Assembly (NCBI GenBank): GCA_014529385.2 | Contig: CM043942.1 | Location: forward strand, 105,946,141 to 106,010,140 | Length of the DNA: 64,000 nucleotides | Direction of reading: 5' to 3' | DNA from: Adiantum capillus-veneris | Lineage: Eukaryota > Streptophyta > Polypodiopsida > Polypodiales > Pteridaceae | In this document: piece by piece, positions 36,567 to 50,199 of the stretch | Numbering within the stretch: the stretch's first letter is position 1 | Layout: each line of letters opens with the position of its first letter | Position numbers and translations under genes: made by a program | Notes under the pieces: model-generated | Databases searched by the model: none | Seen by the model: only the letters and a program-made list of their open reading frames with translations | Told to the model about the DNA's origin: nothing

Positions 36567-38819
36567 TTAAGTCCCACCTCTTCCAATCTTAGAGAGAATG
36601 ATATCCATGATGACGATGATGAGATGGAAGATGACGAATTTGAAGATGATTAAGTCAACACATGCACAAACAACAATCCAATTTCTCTCTTTATGAATTT
36701 AGGAGTCATGGGTTTAGATTTAGATCAAACTACTTGTAGAGATATTTTGGAAGATGATTCATAAACTTTTTATATATTTTATTCTATGAGAAGTTTTTTT
36801 CATGCCGCCTATTCATTGCTTTATCTCTCTCTCTCTCTCTCATTTTGTCAAGCATGATAATTTATGTTAATAAAGAGGGTGTGATTAATTGATAAAATAT
36901 ATATCATTTTTTGGTACAATTATTCATTAAAAATAGCAATTGTTTTGCAATTTTTTTTAAAAAAAAATAAGTACTCAAGTTTTCATATTCTGTCTCCAAA
37001 TCATTGTGCGATAATGCTAGAGGCAATAACGGCGGTTATAACCTCTCTCCCTTTCTCAAATCCACCTTCACATTTTTTTCTTTTGGTTGTTTTTCCTGAA
37101 TAAATATGGGTGCAAGTGGAGATAGCGCTTTGTGTTGTGTGCAACGCGAGAGTGCTTTCACTACTTAACTATTTTGAAGAAGCACTCCTTTATTGTGCTC
37201 CTTGCTCGACACCTCTTCATGACAAGAGAGCTAGTTGCCACCACTATGTAAATCCTTAAAAAATATGCAACAAATGCATGGATGCCATCACTCGGGTAAA
37301 ATGCGTGCGGTGTTTGGGGGAACAGTGCAAGCCTCTTCTATTTTGTGCTTGATACATGTCTTACTTACAGGCCAACAATAGTGACAAATCGGTCACACAC
37401 CTTGCATCACCTGATTTACTAAAATAGCTATCGTTTCATGTCCCACTACCATTTTTTGTCCATTTTTTTCAAAATAAGAATCATGTTCTTCAAATTTTTC
37501 TCACAAGAAAAATAGAAAGAAGTACCCAATTTTAAATATTCTAGTGCCATGTGGAGTTCAGAAATATACGTGATAAAATAAGCGAGAATAACTTTTGTAA
37601 TACTTGCAATAATAGTCATGGTAATACCCATACGATAATATTTAAAGTGCAAAAAATTGTCCTCCCGCCCCCCTCTCTCTTCTTTGGCCAACCCATTTTG
37701 GACTCTCTCTCTACAAAACATGGTAAAGGACAAAGGGAAACATTTTTAAAGTTTTGCAGTGGTGCATGCACCCAAAGGGGTGGTCGAGGATGAAAGTAGG
37801 AGAAAAAGTCAGGAAGAGGCCATGGCACAACGCCTTGCACACAAGAAAGATCCGAAGGAGCTTGACATGGCACCTCAAGGCTATGAGCAAGACCTGTGTA
37901 TTGAACCGCAACTTCAAACCATCTTATTTCCACATCAGACCACTTAAGCCAAGGAGCCAGTTGTAGAAATTACAAAATTCAATTGCGAGTTTGGGAATCA
38001 AAGAAAAGGTACTTAAGGTGTCACAAAAGGGGTCAATGAGATCAACGTCATTTGAACTTCATGGCTATGAAGTGAATTCCAAACAAGGCATAGCAAAATC
38101 CTTGGCTCAAAGCCAAGGTCAAAATAAGGTACAATGTTTTGCTCCGATAGGAAATTAGGAAAAAAAAAGTTTTTTGAAATTAGACATTTTGCAATGATAG
38201 TTTCTTACATTGGGCTTGATATTGGCACACATTGTGTCGCAAAACCACCAAACCAAGACCAAGGAGGTTGATTTGCTACCACTACAATGCTGACAGTGCA
38301 TGCAACACATGCGACTATAGTGGAAGTAAATGCCCACTCAAAAGGCTTCTACAATGCCACTCATAATTACATAGAACAATTTTTCAAGGACACTAGCTGC
38401 TGACAATGCATGCAACACATGCAACTATAGTGGAAGTAAATGCCCACTCAAAAGGCTTGTACAATACCACTCATAGTTACATACAACAAATTTTCAAGGA
38501 CACTAGCTACTAGATTAAGTTTTTTCTATAATCTAACAATTTACACATGGCTAACATGGCACAAGAACTTCCAAAGAGGCATGAGTTTGTTTTGAGCATC
38601 ACTCCCTTGATCTCCAACCGACATCAGTCCTTGCCTTCATGTCTATGAGTGTAGGAGTTGTATCAATTCAAAAAGGAATATAAAAATATCATCAAGCACA
38701 TACAGTGCCTTCATATATCATAATACATGATTTGGGCTACACAATTCCATGATAGAAGAGAGAAACTTAGACAAGTACATTTTGGAGGCTGGTCGAAACC
38801 AAACCAAGAGGGCTTTGAT
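36503..38819. other. Unassigned AT-rich sequence
   Basis: No gene supported. A GA tract lies at about 36515-36562 and a short acidic frame (DDDDEMEDDEFEDD then stop, near 36610-36650) follows it. A 110-bp unit at 38290-38399 is repeated in tandem at 38400-38509 with a few differences. Confidence 0.5.
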
Positions 38820-39480
38820 TGCTTGATTCTAGTCTCCTATTCCTCTAGTTAGTATCTTAACCCCAATAGGAATAGTTCCCCCATAGTACCTTCCATAGGA
38901 ACATCTTCATAGTTGGGGGCCACAGGGGGTCCCATATGGTACTTGATCTTGATGCTTATCTGGATTCTAGCCAAAGCTTCTGCCATTGTTATTTTAGTGG
39001 GGAGAACTAGTCTATTTGGTACATGAGTTGCCATAGATTTCCTTAGCTAGTCGTTTGGTAAAGTTTCTATTATCATGCTAGTGCCAGGTCTTCCAATCAA
39101 ATTTAGCCTCACAAATAGGAAAAATTATACATCAGAGACAATCAAAGGCTCTGTTGACTATTAGTCATTCAATACCATTGAGATTGTACTCAATGATCAA
39201 CTAATATACTTCTTTTCATCTTGTGTTGTCTCTATCCTAGAACCGAGTCAAGCGGGTGATACCTTTGTTATCGACTTTTCTGACAAACTCTCTAGAACGG
39301 GTTCAGCCCATTGCTTCCCATTTTTTAGAGCCAAGGGGACCGATGGATTATGGAGTTTTTGAAATACCTATTTTTCTTTATCCATTCAAGTTTTTGTGAT
39401 GCTTGGTATGTACCAGCTCTCCTATGTTGCTGCCTAGTTTTAGGTGTGTCCATCAGTGAGGTGCCATTAATTTTTCATGA
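38820..39480 (-). pseudogene. Probable LINE fragment
   Basis: The DNA resembles the minus-strand LINE at 22630-23160 in several blocks, for example GCCAAGGGGACCG at about 39330. A short open frame lies at 38849-39034. No tail or duplication was found. Assignment rests on patchy similarity. Confidence 0.45.
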
Positions 39481-39684
39481 ATCCCGACCTCTTTCCATAA
39501 AACCCCCTGAGATATAAGCTTTACCTTGTCAATCATGTCCCGTATCACTAGTGTGGTACCAAAAAAGACACTTAAGTATTTTTCTGGAGGTTTTATAAAA
39601 GAAATCTAGCACACACAACCTCAATAATCTCCTGATCACTCTCTCTTTCTCTCTCAGTTTTAACGTTGCAGCAGCAAGTAAAAA

Positions 39685-39718
<34 letters not shown>

Positions 39719-39777
39719 CACTATTGCTGGAGAATGAAGCCCTTCCTCTCCCTTCAACTCACTCACACACACACTAA

Positions 39778-40215
39778 TTACATATGACGGAATAGTGCAA
39801 GTGCATTGGCTACACCAAAAGGTGCTACATGCTGGAGACCTCCGTAAGGCTGTGCATGTGCATAATGGGCTATTGCCTGCTGTCGGGGTGGCAACATATG
39901 GTATAACCCCCTAGGTAAACCCAAGGGTATCTCCTCATCAAAGTCATCTAGATCATCAAGGATGTCATAGTCTATCTCAACCATAGGGTCTACTAATACC
40001 TCCTCGCATCAGCCTCATGGAATACATGAAAAAGGGTCTCCCCCTCAGCATCATAAAAACGATCAATTAATTCAACTAGAAAACATAGATAATCCCCATT
40101 GTGGATCTCTAAGTCCAACCCGATGCACCACCAACGGAGTAACCATTCTAGCTCATTCAAATCATGCATCATGGCAAGGATACTAGCCCTAACACATAGG
40201 GTCTAAACACAAAAA
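39778..40215 (-). pseudogene. Unidentified degraded coding region
   Basis: Two consecutive minus-strand frames look protein-coding. The upstream one reads LNELEWLLRWWCIGLDLEIH and LIDRFYDAEGETLFHVFHEA, ending in stops near 40000. The downstream one reads DYDILDDLDDFDEEIPLGLP and ends at 39778. One frameshift separates them. The family was not recognised; it could be a transposable-element accessory gene or a host gene fragment. Confidence 0.4.
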
Positions 40216-41893
40216 ACAAGTAATCAAGAGATGTGTCCATGACTCAGGCAATAGAGATGGAGTGGAAAAGAATGGGATGGTGGACTTCCATTGGCTAAAA
40301 TAACAAACTGGATCATTAATAAAAAAGACTACCAACAAGGGCCAAAAACCCTTGTATACAGAAAACATGAAGTGGATCCCAAAAAGGTTGCTATAGGAAC
40401 CAACACTTCAAAATTAGGCGGCATTAGCATTCCCCATATCAAAGAACAACAAAAAATTAGAGGAGACAAAAGCACAATAAGAAGCAAAGTTGGCTACCCA
40501 AGGGCTAGAAAATCTCAAAACAAGTATAGGTCAAGAAAGATATGAAATATGCAAACAAATAACTACAAACCCACAAGCCAGTACAGACTCAACTACTGTA
40601 TCAAACACCCATACGACCCACTCATGATTTTATCACAAAACTATGGGTACCAAAGAATTTAGTTCAAGCTCAACACAAATAGGAGTTTATTTGGATTGCC
40701 AAGCACATTATTTCAAAACTTCCTCAGGTAGGTACCAGATCAACAAAAAAAGAAACATTTAGTGAGTAAACAACAAATAGAGCTAACAAAGAAAATATGG
40801 GTATCCATAGAGCTATATCAAGCACAAAGAAATCAATCTTGGATATAGATTCCAGTGGCAAGGCACAAAACAAACATCAACAACATATGCCGGTCAAGGC
40901 ATTGCAAATACAACAGGTATGGAAGCCAAAGCCTGACACCCATACAAAGGTCCAAGATGATTTTTTTCAAATGCCTATGAAAGACCGCGTTGCACTACTA
41001 AAAATCAAGCTATATGGACCAAGACATATTGCTCAACCCATCTTACAACTGTACTTTTCATTTCATCCAAGAGACAGGAGGGGGGAGGCATTCAATACAA
41101 AACCCATTGCAAAATGATTTATACATATTATCGAGCATTGTTTAAAAATGGATTAAATCTTGTTGCGTTTTATTGCGATTTGATTTTTCAACAAATGCTA
41201 ATTAATGCCCATAAGAACTTAAAGGGGGATCAGGTCATGTCAGGGTCAAAAGTAACCCCATACTTTTGTATATACTCCCAATATTTAAGTTTTCATATTT
41301 TGTCTTTAGTGATATGGTCAAAAATCGGAGAAAAGCACAAAAAAATAGACCAATAATGGCCTAGATAATTTTGTATATAGCAAAAAGCTTATTTTCTTTG
41401 TCAAGAATAATTTACGTAAATTTTGGGTAATTTGTGGTTAACTTTTGGCTTTATTTTGCTAAATTTTGGATTTACTACAATTTTCTAAGTACCAGTTTAG
41501 ATTTTCTTTCTTAAATATCATAAAAAATCCAGAGAAGCAATGAAAAATATGAAGCCAAACGACATACCATAAAGAACTCCCAAAAAAAGTTTGGAAGTAG
41601 ATTGAATACGTCAAATTTTGACCTGAATACAATGATGACCCGAAGGTAAACCTGTCGTATCTAGGGCATAAGGTCTACAACAAGATAATGGAATCAAAAG
41701 CCAAAGTCGTGGTTTGAGAGCACTAGGCACATATACTAACCCAAAAATTGCAGATCCAACAAAAGTATAAGGTCTACAACAAGGTAATGGGATCGAAAGA
41801 CAAAGTCGGGGTCTGAGAGCACTAGGCACATATACTAACATGGGGGAAACTTTAGCTCATTTGCCTACTAGAGCCTCGAGGGGGGGGGAGAGG

Positions 41894-41980
<87 letters not shown>

Positions 41981-42900
41981 TTGAGTGAGCAGACGCTTGA
42001 GCTTCCATACATATGACACAATGATAACCATGGTGAGTGGAGCTAACGACGAGTCTCTAACTCTATCTAGAGCATGTCTATACTAACACATCCACCACAT
42101 GGAAAGATTGGGGCCTAGACACCGCACTTAGAGACAAAGGTCACCTCCACCACATGATCACCAAACCATGTGGAAGTTGTTTTTCGCCAAACAACTTCCT
42201 AACAGATAGCCATGATGGCCAAATTCAGGGTGCAACCTTTAGAAATCTCATGAGAGGTCTTAGGAAGCTCCAATAGGAATTTAAAGATGATCAGTAAACC
42301 ATAAGTTGAACAAACAGTGCGGAAGGACTCACGAGCCATGAAAATCCCTAAGTATGGATCAGAATAGCTAGCCAATTGGGGCATATAGGTTATGGTTGCA
42401 AAGTACATAGCTAGGGAAACTAGATGGTACCACCCTTGCTCAATTTGGACACAAGTGTCAGCTACCATGGTTGCTGCCAAGAGACCATTTTTGAGAATTG
42501 AAGCCCCAGATGAGCTCAGAAACATATCAAGTGGGTAGTCCAAAGAACCAAAAAGATGAAAGGAAGCCAGATATGGACTCATACAATAGGATATGTGAAA
42601 AGTGGCAGTGTTAGTAACCGAGATTGTTACCATACTGATAAAATTTGAGATTGAAGAAGACCATCAAGTAGTGCTTAGTTAGAAGACTCCATAGACACCA
42701 TGGTTGCACAAAATAACCTCATAACACACAGATACTGACATAACTAACTCGGAGGAAAATATTGACTATAACTGGACTCATCATGACTAAACATCTTGCA
42801 CTAAATCATGAGATTTTACTTTTGGCACATAGGTTCAAGCACTCCAAAGAGGATGAGGCACCAAATCATCTACAAATTGGCAAATAAAGATAGCTACTAG
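40216..42900. other. Unassigned sequence with direct repeats and a GA tract
   Basis: A segment of about 75 bp at 41670-41744 recurs at 41769-41840. A GA tract spans about 41895-41977. Open frames at 40291-40545 and 40797-41117 have no recognised motif. Confidence 0.45.
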
Positions 42901-45408
42901 GTTGATATGGACAATATCACTGGGTCAAGGGCATGCTTCATCGATGAATCCATCCAGCAGCAACATGACCTCAGAGTACTCAATTGTGTTTGGAAAGATG
43001 AGCAGGGAAGAAGATGGGAGGCACCTCAAATGCCCAAGGATTTCAATACAATTGGATAAACACCTCACGATGCATACAGGGGTATCACTAGGATAGGGGC
43101 CGAGGACTTCCTTGCAGAACCCATAGTCCTAGATGACTACAAGCAAGCCCATGAGTTGATTACAATCTTACAAAAACTAGATGAACAACAACAAATGGCA
43201 ACATTGACAAATGCAGAGGGGAAAAGGATATCAGGAGAGATAACCCTGAATACAATGGCATAAATCACCAAATTACCAAGGGGGGAGCCTGTGAAGCCAT
43301 TAAGAATATGCGGATGAATACATCAGCATGGTGAAACTTCCTACCTTTAGCAACATCAAGGAGAAAAGGACCGAACATCTCATGAGGGTCCTACAACAAT
43401 ACTTACACTTTGATAGGCAAACGAGAAATACAAGACCAGAACAAAACCTAGCTCTACACTACACAAGTTAGTACCCCAACGTACCAATTGATTTGGCTAA
43501 ATGGGGGCTCGAATGGCTGGTGGAAGCAACAAAATAGAAGCAATGGACCAAACCATCAGGTACTCCATATCTAGGAGTATTTGAAATCTTGACCAAGATA
43601 GTTGCATGCCTTGTTGGGGAGAGAGACTGTAGAGTCAAATGAATGGGCCGAGAGGATGAGACAGTTCAAAGCAAGGAAAGGGGCTGGTTCTTCTACATTA
43701 ACAAGGCCAACAAAAGCAAAAAGGAAAACACAACCAGAGTATGTGAGAGATGAAGGGGTCACCAACTCTGAGTCTGTTGGATCAAAAACTGATGAGGAAG
43801 AGGTTGAACTCCAACCCATAAAACCATATTCTCAAGAGAGAAAGCCAACATCTATCTATACCCAGAGAATAGAACAAAGGGAGAAGAAGGCTAATGAAGA
43901 GCATGAGAGAAAATAGAGGACCAAGGAAGAACGGAAGCAAAGGCAAATGGAGGCTGCTCAGGAGAAAAGAAAGGCTGAACGACTTAAGGAAAGAAGAGCA
44001 AGCACAGAGCTTGTCAAAAATGAGAGAGAAAATAAGAGAGCAAACTAGTCAAGCATGAAAAAGGTCATCTGAAGGTTAATTGAAGCAGAAGGCGGCTAAA
44101 AGGACCAAGATCCAAGAACAATAGGACGAGGGTTCCTCCTCTAAAGAATGAAGGACCAAAAGAAAGTTTGACCACCATCAAGCAACAACAACTACAAGGG
44201 AAGGCCCTATTAATTTTTCTCTAGAAGATAACGTAGAAGATTTAAATGGAATGGAGCTATCAACAAGAGGAACATGCAAGGCAAGAGTAGGAGAAAAAGC
44301 AAGAAACACATATTGAAGAATAAAAAATACCAAGCCTTGTGCCTAGCACCTTGATCCATATGGAATACCCGACCAATGAGCCTGAAATTCACATTGAACA
44401 AAACAACCAACCCCAACCAGAGCCTATAAAGGTGGACGACCCAGCCTCACACCTCACACTCAAAGGGGAAGTTGAAAAGTTATTCAAAGACTTGATTGCA
44501 ATCGAATATAGTCTGGAAGAGGCCTAGGTTATGGTCGGATTACCAATGAAATTTATAGAAGAGCCATACCAAGGTGATGGAAACACAAAAGGAATCAGCT
44601 TAAGCAATAGCAAAAGGAGCTACAATGGAAACTGCTCGAGGACCTGCCCTTCAAGAACCAATGTCAAATTTGGCTAGGGCAGCTATGATATCAAAGTTGG
44701 AAGATGAATGAGCAAAGAAATTTTGCAAATAACAGTCAAATATGAATAAGAGCAACATAACAACGCTGAAGTGAATTTAACAGTAGTAAGTATCAGGCAG
44801 GAGCTGGACAAAATGGAGGCTGCAAACAAAGTGTTGGTTGAGACCAACACCAACCTGGTGGAGGATTTGCAAAGGAGAGATGCCCAAATTGAGCACATCA
44901 GTGACAAGCTTACAAAGTATAGACAACTTTATGAAAAAAAAGTGATGGCCAGACAATTGCGAGAAGTTATAGCACAAAGCAACAATCTAGCCATGGAACA
45001 GAAAGAAAACAATATCAGCAAGCTCATCAGAGTGCCAAGGAGTCAGTAGCTCTGGCCTAGAGGCAAGGGAGGCCACAAAGTTCAAATGGACTTCATTCTT
45101 GAAGGGGTACAAAGGTCTTATTTTCAATCTTAATGATACCCCCAAGATGAAGGTCATCTACGATCTCTTCTCAAGAATCATGTTTCTTCCAAGCCATTAT
45201 ATGCAAACATTCAAGGAAGCCTTCTACACATGCTGTTTTGAAATCTACTCAACTATCTTCATGCCAATGCAAAGATTTTACAAACAAGAAAACCCTCTTA
45301 CAAGGATCTACAAGCCTCATGAGGAGGATTAGGTGCAACGGATGATGCTGGCCTTCCAACAATTCATGGACAAAGAGAAACAAAGAAATACCCTTCTTAA
45401 AAAGTGAA
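42900..45408 (+). pseudogene. Unidentified degraded coding region, + strand, with coiled-coil part
   Basis: Successive fragments in shifting frames: EHLMRVLQQYLHFDRQTRNT (about 43370-43430), DLAKWGLEWLVEATK (about 43490-43540), a highly charged Lys/Glu region at 43602-43916, and a coiled-coil-like stretch QELDKMEAANKVLVETNTNL at 44771-45049. Then KVIYDLFSRIMFLPSHYMQT at 45099-45332. The order suggests one long protein of more than 700 residues that has decayed. No known domain; possibly gag-like or element-borne. Confidence 0.4.
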
Positions 45409-45833
45409 GTCTTGTCAGGGACAACAAGAAGTTGGGAGGGAGGAGTGTTAAAGCAGAGGAAAAGCTCATGCCAAATCTGATTGGTCAACAAAAGCCATTT
45501 ATCTATTTATTCGTTTTGCTTAAAGCCGCTATTGTAACTCATAAACTTGACCAAAATTGGATCTTATCGAAAAAGCTTTGTACTTAATGAGAGGCTAGAT
45601 AGCCTAGTCCAACACATTTTTTGTAATAATTATCTCTTTCAATCCAATACCTAAGTTTAACCCTAGGTGTATAAGCCAAAAGTTTGTAATTATTAGGGAT
45701 TGGATAGGCTTATAGGGTGAAGAGTATGCCTACACTAGACGTTCACTACTCTTTGTACAAGTGAGCATTGCTAATGAAACGTCTTATGTTGCTTCCTCTC
45801 ACTCTTGGAATCTTGTACATGTCTTGTGTGATG

Positions 45834-45898
<65 letters not shown>

Positions 45899-46380
45899 CG
45901 CCATGAGCGGTTTTAGCTCTAGGTCACCTCATGTGTTCTTTTGCTCATTGTGAGTTGTTAATGGTGTTTTATGTGAAACTAAGCATGAACAAAGGTAAGT
46001 AGGCCCTAAAAAAATCCAAACAACCCCTCATTCATCATTTTTGGTGAATTTAAGAGATGGAAACGATCACAGTTTCTCACCTACTCGACTGTGACTTTTG
46101 CAGGTTTGGTTGTTAGGAACTTATTGCCCATAGTTTAGAGATCCTTAATCTTAAGTTTCATGTCATTTGTTGACACCGTAATGGCCATTAGAGTGATAGA
46201 TAGACCGTGTAGGAGACTTAGGAATTATCCCATTAGTTGCTTCCTAGCTTGGTGGTGACACCTTTCTCCTTAGTGCATTATTGTTAGGACATTGCATTTG
46301 ACGTTTCCATTCATTAGTTAGGTCATCTACGTTCTCAAATTGACATATTTATGTTGGTTTGAGTTCTTGCTAGGATACTT
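45409..46380. other. Spacer with GT tract
   Basis: A GT microsatellite lies at 45842-45897. No gene supported. Confidence 0.6.
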
Positions 46381-47520
46381 TGTCCGATTGCGGCATCCTA
46401 CCAACAATCTCTGAGCCTGGGAGATTGGAATGTGGTTTTTTGGCTTAGTTGATCTACGCTTGATCCACACTAGTGGTATGGTAAAATCTTCTCCTTATCC
46501 TCATCTTCTTCATCTGTGATGTTTTGGAATTTCAATGGGTTGTCTCTGTTCCTGAGTTTGATCTCACCACTGCTGAGCTAATCAATGTCAATATCAGTCT
46601 TTTCACTGGATGAACTCTTCTTTTTGGAGCTATGTCCCCTTGTCGTCTTCATACTAGGTGCTTATGATGGCCCATCTACTGCCCAAACCACATGCTTTGA
46701 CTTGTGCAAAAGAACAATTTGGAAATTGGCGATATAGTTGGTCAACCGATCATGCCAAGGGCTTGGTATGCTATCCTGGTAAGTACTAGCCCTCCATTCA
46801 CATAAGTTTTTTTCTTGTTGTTGCTCTTGAGATTGGCTGTGACCAAATTTTCAAGGATGTAGTTCCCAAGTTGCAAGCGGACTACTCTTTGCTCAAAAAG
46901 CCCCATTGACATGGCTACTCCAATGTGTATATTTGGCTATGTGTACCTTGGCAGCTTCTCTACTTTGATATGTTGTGATATTAGCCAAAGTAGCAACTCT
47001 CTCTTTGAATAGACCAAGTCCTTATATGTGAATTTGTGACTTTACTGCTTGACGAATGCTTTGTCATTATCTATGGCCTTTGTCTTGAGTAGCAGCTTGT
47101 GGTTTATAGGAGGTAAATGGAGATTTTGGTTGATTAGGTTGGTGGTGATCGGAACCTTCACAGTTTCTCCATCCTTGTCCATCAATGTAGCCTCACCATT
47201 GAACTGAATCAAGCTCTCATGGGCTTTCTTAAAATTTGTACCCCATGGCATCAATCTAAAAAAGGTGTCCATTTGTAGACATCTGGACCCCTCGATGACT
47301 TCTTGTTGTTCATGCAATGTATAGAGTTATTTTGGGAGGATGGTTGTTTTTACTTTAGTGACATTCACTGCTTGAAACCTTCCAATAAAGATATTTGCTG
47401 GTATCTTTGACAACTCTTCCTCTGAGATGTGAGCTTTCTCGTTTGATGAGATCTCCACCACCTACTAGGGTGGAGCCTCCACTGCTTCCTTGGTCATCTG
47501 TGAGGCATTTTGGTATCAAA
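46380..47520 (-). pseudogene. Unidentified degraded coding region, minus strand
   Basis: The frame at 47042-47317 reads FNGEATLMDKDGETVKVPIT and NLINQNLHLPPINHKLLLKT. Reading continues past a stop as HKFTYKDLVYSKRELLLWLI and, nearer 46800, VNGGLVLTRIAYQALGMI. It converges with the + strand region at 42.9-45.4 kb. Similar size and style suggest both belong to one kind of element, but no homology between them was seen. Confidence 0.4.
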
Positions 47521-50199
47521 AGATCCTTCAATTAGCTCCAAAAGTTGACCAAAAAGTTTTTAAGAAAGTAAAAATTATGCAAACTTGACCATAAAATGAA
47601 AAATGAGCATAACTTGATCAAACTTACAAGTCCAAAATTGACCAAACTTCACCAATGCATCTAAGAAAACTATAGGCACTTGGTCATGTGGTTACATGTA
47701 AGCAATTTTGGCTCAGGGGATCATGGATCATGATCCATGTTGGAGCACATATAAGAATTTCGGTGATACCATCTGATAAAGCATGCTTTGGGTTCACTTC
47801 TTTTTGAATTTGGATGAATGGTCCCACTTTGCGATATTAGGTTTTGGTTGGAAGCTTTGATCCTTGATGGTGATCAATTTGTTTGAGATTTTTCTCTTTT
47901 GATGATTTGAGGTTGAAATGTTTCCCATATCCTAGTTGTCTGCTGGTTTCTAGCCCAATTGGAGTTAGATTGATCCCTTTAGTCTCCCTGGAGAGTTTGG
48001 ACCATCATTTCTGGAGAGTTTGGACTGAAATGATGGCACACTTTCAGTCTCTAGCTCTCTGACATTGCTGGACTTTGACACATGAAGCACTTTATAGGTC
48101 CAAAGACTGAAATGATGGCACATTACATAATTTCTAGCTTGTGCACACGCTTTGCACTCCATTCTGACAAAATCTCATCTGGGGGTCATGGATCACGATC
48201 TATGTTCAACACCCAAAGTTGAAAAAACTTCATGGGTAGTTTGACATGTTTTCCTAGCTACTTGTGCACTTTTTTTCCAAGTTTAGACCAATTTTTTCCA
48301 TCACTGGATCAAAATGACCATTTGGTGATTGAAATTTTGATTTGACTCGATTTTTAATGGTTTTGATATCCATTTAACACCAAATTTGTAGGGCACATTT
48401 TCCAAAGTATTTGCAAACTCTTTGTACCAAAAGTTTCTTGTTTGGGCAAGTTGGGGGTCATGGATCGTGATCCATGCTAGGAAGCAATTTTTTTTGTGTG
48501 AGAGCAGTAGACGATAGGTGCTCGCACCAATGTGCTTTTGCACCACTCACATTTGCAATTGGAGGTGGGTCATGGATCGTGATCCATGCTCCACCCCATT
48601 TCCAGACTATGATTGTATAGCCTAATTATGCTTGCAATTGTGGCCATTTCCATGTAGTTGTTTGTGAATTTGGATTTGGTTTGCCCTCCCTAATGTGCTC
48701 TGACAGTTTCCTAAAATCCTATCTTGAATTTGATTGATTCTGTTGTTGTGGGTGTTTGTTTGCACTATTGACCATTCAGAGTTATTCAGGTACTGACAAG
48801 GATCATACCTATGAAATCTGGTGTAGAGTGGGTGTTCGATGCGATTGTAGTAGGTAAAAATCCAACGGACAACTCTAGGTCAAACTCTGCGTGTGTGTGT
48901 GTGTGTGTGTGTGAAAGTGACTATCTACAAATGAGGCCTGATTTTCCCACTTTGCCTATATGTGTCTGGCTTGTCTCGAGTGCATTGTGCCTACTTACCT
49001 TATTTTCCCACCTTTTGCATGTCATACCACTTGCAACTCAGATGGCTCAACAATCGGACACTTGGTCGTTAATTGGGTTTGATTTTGCAATTCTGGTCCG
49101 TTTTAAGTTGGCCTAAATTTTGACATGTGCCAAATCTTTCCATATTTGACATGCTCAAAGCTCTTGCTTTGTAGATTTGGCATTTGCTTTTAAAACTTGA
49201 ATAAGGATTCTTGGCTCTTTTTATCAAAATTTTATCATTATTAGGTTAAAAAGGCAAGAAAATTAATGAAAACTATTATTAGCTGTCTAAAATTTTCTAA
49301 AATTATTCCTCACACTTGTATGTACATACTCTCACTCTAGATATCTCACCTGTCAAAATTTGTCAATATGGCTCAATACTATGCCAAGTAAGAGCAAAAC
49401 TCTGCTAAAAGTTGATAAAAAAGAAAATATTCAAGCATCAAAACACACTTTATACACTGTACACATAATCTCTCATCATTTTGCATCGTGATATATTGCA
49501 ATATGCTGCTCTAGCTATAGTTACTCTCCCCTTCCCATTCTGAGTCGCCTCGGACAAAGGTTGGTACGATGTACATGGGTGCAAACAATGTGTCTATGCA
49601 AGACCAGGAAATGTGGCCCTATCATGCTTATGGAAGAGATGCATTGGGTAATCGAGTGTTGTGCAAGATGTGGGTATTGAACTGATTGTTCAGTAATTTT
49701 GGCTAGCTAAGTTTTATCTATGTCGTGTTTTCCAAACAAAAGTTGTGGAAGAAGAATTGCGCGCTCTTTGATGGTTGGTTTGGTGGGTACCATGGGTTAG
49801 TTATTGATTTGGTTTGGCCTGGCTTTAGGTACCCACTTTAAGAATGGTTTGTGAGACTTTGACAATGTTTCATGGTTTGATGGTTTTGGTCTCCATTGCC
49901 ATGTTGGTGCTTTGGCAATCATTGACTTATCTGATTGATATTTGGGAATTCATTTGTACTTTGGTGAGCTCGATTAAGCGTTGAGTTGTTGTTTGGGATT
50001 TTGCTATCATTTTGGTTTATTATTAGATGTTCTAGCAACTTAGAAACTTGGCTCTATTGAGCTGGAAGATTGATGGGAAAGCAGTCCTTTGGGTATCCAT
50101 ATCTACTGCGGTTTGGTTTTTATGATTGTTTTTTTGACCCAAACTTTCTAAACCTTTTTCCCACAAATGTTTATAGATTTTTGTGGATGAGGATATGAC
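47521..50199. other. Unassigned sequence containing four 18-bp palindromes
   Basis: No gene supported. CATGGATC(A/G)TGATCCATG occurs at 47722-47739, 48459-48476 and 48571-48588, with a degenerate copy at 48187-48204. A GT tract is at about 48892-48912. Confidence 0.6.

Noticed and set aside
36600-36655. Acidic C-terminal frame (DDDDEMEDDEFEDD) as a hAT transposase end
   Set aside because: The acidic tail is suggestive, but no other transposase motif or terminal repeat was found upstream.
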